Below, in pieces: positions 46,242 to 49,579 of a stretch of DNA of 49,579 nt (within the stretch, counting starts at the first letter, position 1; each line of letters begins with the position of its first letter). The stretch spans positions 1 to 49,579 of the forward strand of contig JAIPJM010000018.1 of the NCBI GenBank assembly GCA_021734255.1, read 5' to 3'. This stretch comes from Fidelibacterota bacterium. GTDB lineage: Bacteria > Fidelibacterota > UBA8477 > JABMPR01. The position numbers were made by a program, and so were the translations under genes. The notes under the pieces were generated by a model. The model worked only from the letters and a program-made list of their open reading frames with translations. It was not told the origin of the DNA and ran no database searches.

Positions 46242-47504
46242 ATGCAGATATCATCCATGTGGCAATCCCGGCTAAAGGCATTGGGACCAGGTTTACTGTG
46301 GGCCGGTGCTGCCATCGGCGTATCTCATCTGGTTCAGAGTACTCGGGCAGGTGCCACCTACGGATTTTCGTTGATCTGGATCGTGATCATCGCGAATCTA
46401 TTTAAATATACTGCCTTTGAATTTGGACCCCGCTATGCTGCTTCCATGGGTGAGAGCTTACTGGATGGCTATAAACGAGTAGGAAACTGGGCCCTGGTTG
46501 TCTTCCTGCTGATGACCTTTGGGACCATGTTTACCATTCAAGCCGCCGTTACTGTTGTCACTGCTGGATTAGCCAGTAAGATATTCGGCCTCACCCTCAG
46601 CCCTCTGTTATGGAGTGCTATCCTTCTCATTATCTGTGCTGGGATCCTGACCATTGGGAGATACCCACTCCTGGACAAGTTCATAAAAGTCATCATTACG
46701 GTTCTAACTATATCCACTATTTTTGCTGTTCTGACCGCCATGCAACACGGTTCCTCCAGAGTGGCTGGTTTTAGTGAGCCAGTACTCTGGTCATTTGCGG
46801 GTATATCCTTCATTGTTGCCCTGATCGGGTGGATGCCCTCAGCCATTGACATTTCTGTATGGCATTCGCTTTGGACCATTGAAAGGCGCAAAGAGACGAA
46901 AAGTGCACCTTCCCTCCAGGATGCTTTGTTCGATTTTCGTGTCGGGTATTTTGGTACAGCCATCCTGGCGCTGGGATTCCTTACCCTGGGTGCTCTTATC
47001 ATGTACGGAACCCGGGAATCTTTCGCTGCAGCAGGCGGGACATTTGCCGGGCAATTTATCCAGCTCTATACCAACTCCCTGGGTGACTGGAGTTATCTGG
47101 TGGTTGCCGTTGCGGCATTCACCACCATGTTCAGTACGACCCTAACTGTCACTGATGCCTTTCCCAGGGTGCTTTCACGATCCACAGAGATCATCTTCCC
47201 CCATAAATTTACCGGTAAATCTGCCAGTAGACTATACTGGATATGGATGATAGTGGTTGTCAGTGGTAGTCTGGTGATCATCGGTATTTTCATGGAGGGG
47301 ATGACCCTCCTGGTGGACGTTGCCACTACACTTTCCTTTCTCACTGCCCCCATTCTTGCCTACATCAATTATAGAGCGGTTACGGGTGAATGGATGCCCG
47401 AGGGCACCAGACCCGGTCCGAAGGTGCTGCTGTTAAATTGGGTCAGTATGATATTTCTGGCTGGTTTCGCTCTCTTTTTCATCATCTGGCGCTTGTTTAC
47501 ATAG
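46242..47504 (+). CDS. Divergent Nramp-family metal transporter
   Basis: 420 aa with about eleven membrane segments of the Nramp (SLC11/MntH) fold. The first helix reads GPGLLWAGAAIGVSHLVQST, so the canonical metal-binding DPGN is replaced by GVSH (residues 26-29). The sixth helix keeps Met-Pro (M198-P199) but has Ser where MntH has His. Substrate preference is therefore unlikely to be simple Mn2+/Fe2+. ATG 46242 lies 8 nt after AGGAG; GTG 46236 is too close. It sits between selA and selB behind its own promoter with a perfect dyad. Confidence 0.85.
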   Translation: MQISSMWQSRLKALGPGLLWAGAAIGVSHLVQSTRAGATYGFSLIWIVIIANLFKYTAFEFGPRYAASMGESLLDGYKRVGNWALVVFLLMTFGTMFTIQAAVTVVTAGLASKIFGLTLSPLLWSAILLIICAGILTIGRYPLLDKFIKVIITVLTISTIFAVLTAMQHGSSRVAGFSEPVLWSFAGISFIVALIGWMPSAIDISVWHSLWTIERRKETKSAPSLQDALFDFRVGYFGTAILALGFLTLGALIMYGTRESFAAAGGTFAGQFIQLYTNSLGDWSYLVVAVAAFTTMFSTTLTVTDAFPRVLSRSTEIIFPHKFTGKSASRLYWIWMIVVVSGSLVIIGIFMEGMTLLVDVATTLSFLTAPILAYINYRAVTGEWMPEGTRPGPKVLLLNWVSMIFLAGFALFFIIWRLFT

Positions 47505-47529
47505 TGTCGGAACAGGATAAAGGATAGAG

Positions 47530-49386
47530 ATGCAGAAAGTTATTGGGCTAGCTGGCCACATTGATCATGGCAAAACAGCCCTGGTGAAAGCATTAACGGG
47601 TATTGATACGGATCGTCTTGAGGAAGAAAAGCGACGCGGGGTAACCATTGATATCGGGATCGCGTTTTACACGGATGAAGTGACCTTCATTGATGTACCA
47701 GGCCACGAGAAGTTTATAAAGAACATGGTGACGGGAGTGAGCACCGTTGATGCCGCTCTGCTGGTCATTGCCGCCGATGATGGGGTCATGCCACAAACAC
47801 GTGAACATCTGGATATCTTAAAGATCCTTGGTGTAGAAAAATTGGTGGTCGCTCTGAATAAAACAGACCTCGTGGATGAAGAGTGGGTAGAGATGGTCTC
47901 AGCTGATGTGCAGACCTTCCTTTCACAAAGAGACTTTGGGGAGACACCCATTGTCCCCGTCTCCTCAACCAGGGGACTGGGTATCGACGATCTGAAACAG
48001 ACATTAGATGATCTCATCCAGACCTTAGAGGCAAAGGATCAGCAGGGGATATTCCGACTGCCCATTGATCGCGTATTCTCAGTGAAAGGATTTGGGACGG
48101 TTGTAACCGGAACAGTACTTTCCCATGAGCTTCACAAGGCTCAGACAGTGGAGCTATTCCCCCAGGAGATCGTCTATCCGGTCAGGGGACTCCAGTCACA
48201 TCATCAGGATGTGGACAAGATCAAGCCAGGTGATCGTGGAGCTATTAACCTGGGAGGTGCCAGTGTGGATGAATTGGGACGTGGAGCGTTCCTCGGAAGT
48301 CCTGGCATGTTCCAGTCTGGATCAGCCTGGTTGGGACGTTTGAGTGTCCTGGAACATTGGAAGCGCCCTGTCAAGGAAGCTGAGCGCGTCCATATACACG
48401 TGGGAACTGGAAAGCGGGAAGCCAGAATTCATCTTCTGGAGGGTAATAGCTGTCAACCCGGACAGGATATGTGGGCTCAATTTTTCTTCGACCAACCCGT
48501 CTCTGCCGGATTTCATGAAAAGGTAGTCATACGATTCCTCTCCCCGGAGGAAACATTAGGTGGGGCTGACCTGCTCTGGATGGTTGAAAAACGCATCAAG
48601 AAAGGCGACAGCAGGCTGGGACATCTCCACAAGTTAGCAACCAGCGATGTTAAGACAGTCATTGATGCCGTTTTTAAATTCTTCCAGCAACCGCTGTCAA
48701 GAAAACAGATCGCCAGACGAATGAGTGTGGCTGAATCAAAGATCCATAGCATCCTTCAGGATGATACACATTATGTCGCCTATCTTGATAATTACCTGGA
48801 TATTGAGGCTTACCATTCTGCCCAGGAAATGATCATCAGTGCGCTGACAGCCTATCATGAACAGGAACCGTTGGGTAAGGGACTACAACGAGACCAGGTT
48901 GGAATTGAGAACGAAGCGATCAGAGATTTTGTCCTGAATCGAAGTCTTGCCGAAGACACGATAAAAAATCAGGGGAATCTTTGGCAATTAGCTGGCCACC
49001 AGAGTGATCTGGATGAAGCGGATCAGGAGATCAGAGCAAAAATAAGAGATATTTTTCAGACAGCGAACTACTCCTCTCCCTCCATGGACCAGGTCAAACA
49101 AGAAGTGGGGACCAAGGGGGAGACCATTATTCAATGGATGATCCAACATCGTGATCTGATCCGTATCGACAAAGACTATTATCTGCTGGATAATCAGCTC
49201 GACAACTTTATTAGCGTGCTCAAGCAATGGTTTTTGGAGCACGATGAACTCACAGTTGGTGAATTACGTGATATCATTCCCACCACAAGAAAATATCTCC
49301 TACCGCTCCTTCAACACGCCGAGAGAAAGGGATATCTCCTGAGAGTGGGCGATGTGAGGCGCTGGGCAGGTGAGGAATTATCATAA
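47530..49386 (+). CDS. selB: Selenocysteine-specific elongation factor SelB
   Basis: 618 aa. GTPase domain with [31 protein letters not shown] and NKTDLVD. It has EF-Tu-like domains 2 and 3, then winged-helix repeats in the C-terminal third that read the SECIS hairpin. It delivers Sec-tRNA(Sec) to UGA codons. ATG 47530 follows AAAGGATAGAG. It is 25 nt after the Nramp-like gene and probably shares its transcript. Confidence 0.96.
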   Translation: MQKVIGLAGHIDHGKTALVKALTGIDTDRLEEEKRRGVTIDIGIAFYTDEVTFIDVPGHEKFIKNMVTGVSTVDAALLVIAADDGVMPQTREHLDILKILGVEKLVVALNKTDLVDEEWVEMVSADVQTFLSQRDFGETPIVPVSSTRGLGIDDLKQTLDDLIQTLEAKDQQGIFRLPIDRVFSVKGFGTVVTGTVLSHELHKAQTVELFPQEIVYPVRGLQSHHQDVDKIKPGDRGAINLGGASVDELGRGAFLGSPGMFQSGSAWLGRLSVLEHWKRPVKEAERVHIHVGTGKREARIHLLEGNSCQPGQDMWAQFFFDQPVSAGFHEKVVIRFLSPEETLGGADLLWMVEKRIKKGDSRLGHLHKLATSDVKTVIDAVFKFFQQPLSRKQIARRMSVAESKIHSILQDDTHYVAYLDNYLDIEAYHSAQEMIISALTAYHEQEPLGKGLQRDQVGIENEAIRDFVLNRSLAEDTIKNQGNLWQLAGHQSDLDEADQEIRAKIRDIFQTANYSSPSMDQVKQEVGTKGETIIQWMIQHRDLIRIDKDYYLLDNQLDNFISVLKQWFLEHDELTVGELRDIIPTTRKYLLPLLQHAERKGYLLRVGDVRRWAGEELS

Positions 49387-49579
49387 GTTCTTTTAAGCTA
49401 TTGGGCGTCAGCATCTTAGATCAGGGCACCACCATAAATATTCACAGGACATCCCCCGAAAACTGAGTTAAAAATCGATTGAATAGTTAGGCAGTAAGGG
49501 TTTGCGGGAATCTGCAAGTGGCGGAGGCTGTTTTTGTTTAAAAACGGGGGTACTTCATGTTGCCATAAAAAGGATAGCG
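49387..49579. other. End region without a recognised gene
   Basis: No tRNA-Sec fold or protein gene is visible. A hairpin GTTTTT-...-AAAAAC lies at about 49531-49546. The next gene may start beyond the window. Confidence 0.5.

Noticed and set aside
49387-49579. selC (tRNA-Sec) after selB
   Set aside because: No long acceptor/variable arms or TCA anticodon loop could be drawn.

Overview
The window is a gene-dense stretch of a bacterial chromosome of moderate GC. I identify 39 protein-coding genes and see no rRNA, tRNA, CRISPR array or insertion sequence. The gene mix is HslVU, HflKC, a full Na+-translocating NADH:quinone oxidoreductase with ApbE, SelA/SelB, a KamA-type radical SAM enzyme, an EtfD-like membrane Fe-S oxidoreductase, and very large secreted DUF11/OmpA proteins beside an outer-membrane barrel. 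This points to a Gram-negative bacterium of the Fibrobacterota-Chlorobiota-Bacteroidota neighbourhood, for example a Marinimicrobia-like lineage. That placement is inference from gene content and protein style, not from a marker-gene search. Most starts are preceded by clear GGAGG-type ribosome binding sites, and GTG or TTG starts are used when well placed.

Layout. 1-4.7 kb: a stand-alone acyltransferase (E2) domain protein, a rhodanese plus MauE/DoxX membrane pair, hflKC and a small conserved unknown. 4.87-7.8 kb: hslVU and argF, each closed by a terminator. 7.87-15 kb (minus strand): an FnIII lipoprotein, a KamA-like enzyme, a membrane Fe-S oxidoreductase, a flavin reductase, an EVE-domain protein and pgi. 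15-16.2 kb: a long gene-free region holding a perfect CRP-type palindrome, other palindromes, a sigma54-like element and a strongly folded leader. 16.2-30.9 kb: a five-gene surface operon with three DUF11-repeat secreted proteins, a 2226-residue DUF11/SdrD-like/double-OmpA protein and a 1033-residue outer-membrane barrel protein. 31-38.8 kb: an M28 peptidase, apbE and nqrABCDEF. 39.2-43 kb: the housekeeping run ffh-rpsP-khpA-rimM-trmD-rplS. 43-49.4 kb: a REC-AraC response regulator, a TauE exporter, then selA, a divergent Nramp-family transporter with its own promoter and dyad, and selB.

How it works together. The surface operon is the most system-like and least explained part of the window. 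Its overlapping genes, shared repeat type, predicted export signals, peptidoglycan-binding OmpA domains and dedicated outer-membrane barrel suggest one envelope-anchored assembly or export unit, placed under an elaborate control region. The nqr cluster supplies a sodium-motive NADH dehydrogenase with its flavin-transferase. A consensus-like nqr promoter overlaps and is flanked by GTAC-centred palindromes. The sel locus encodes selenocysteine incorporation and encloses a transporter whose canonical Nramp metal ligands are partly replaced.
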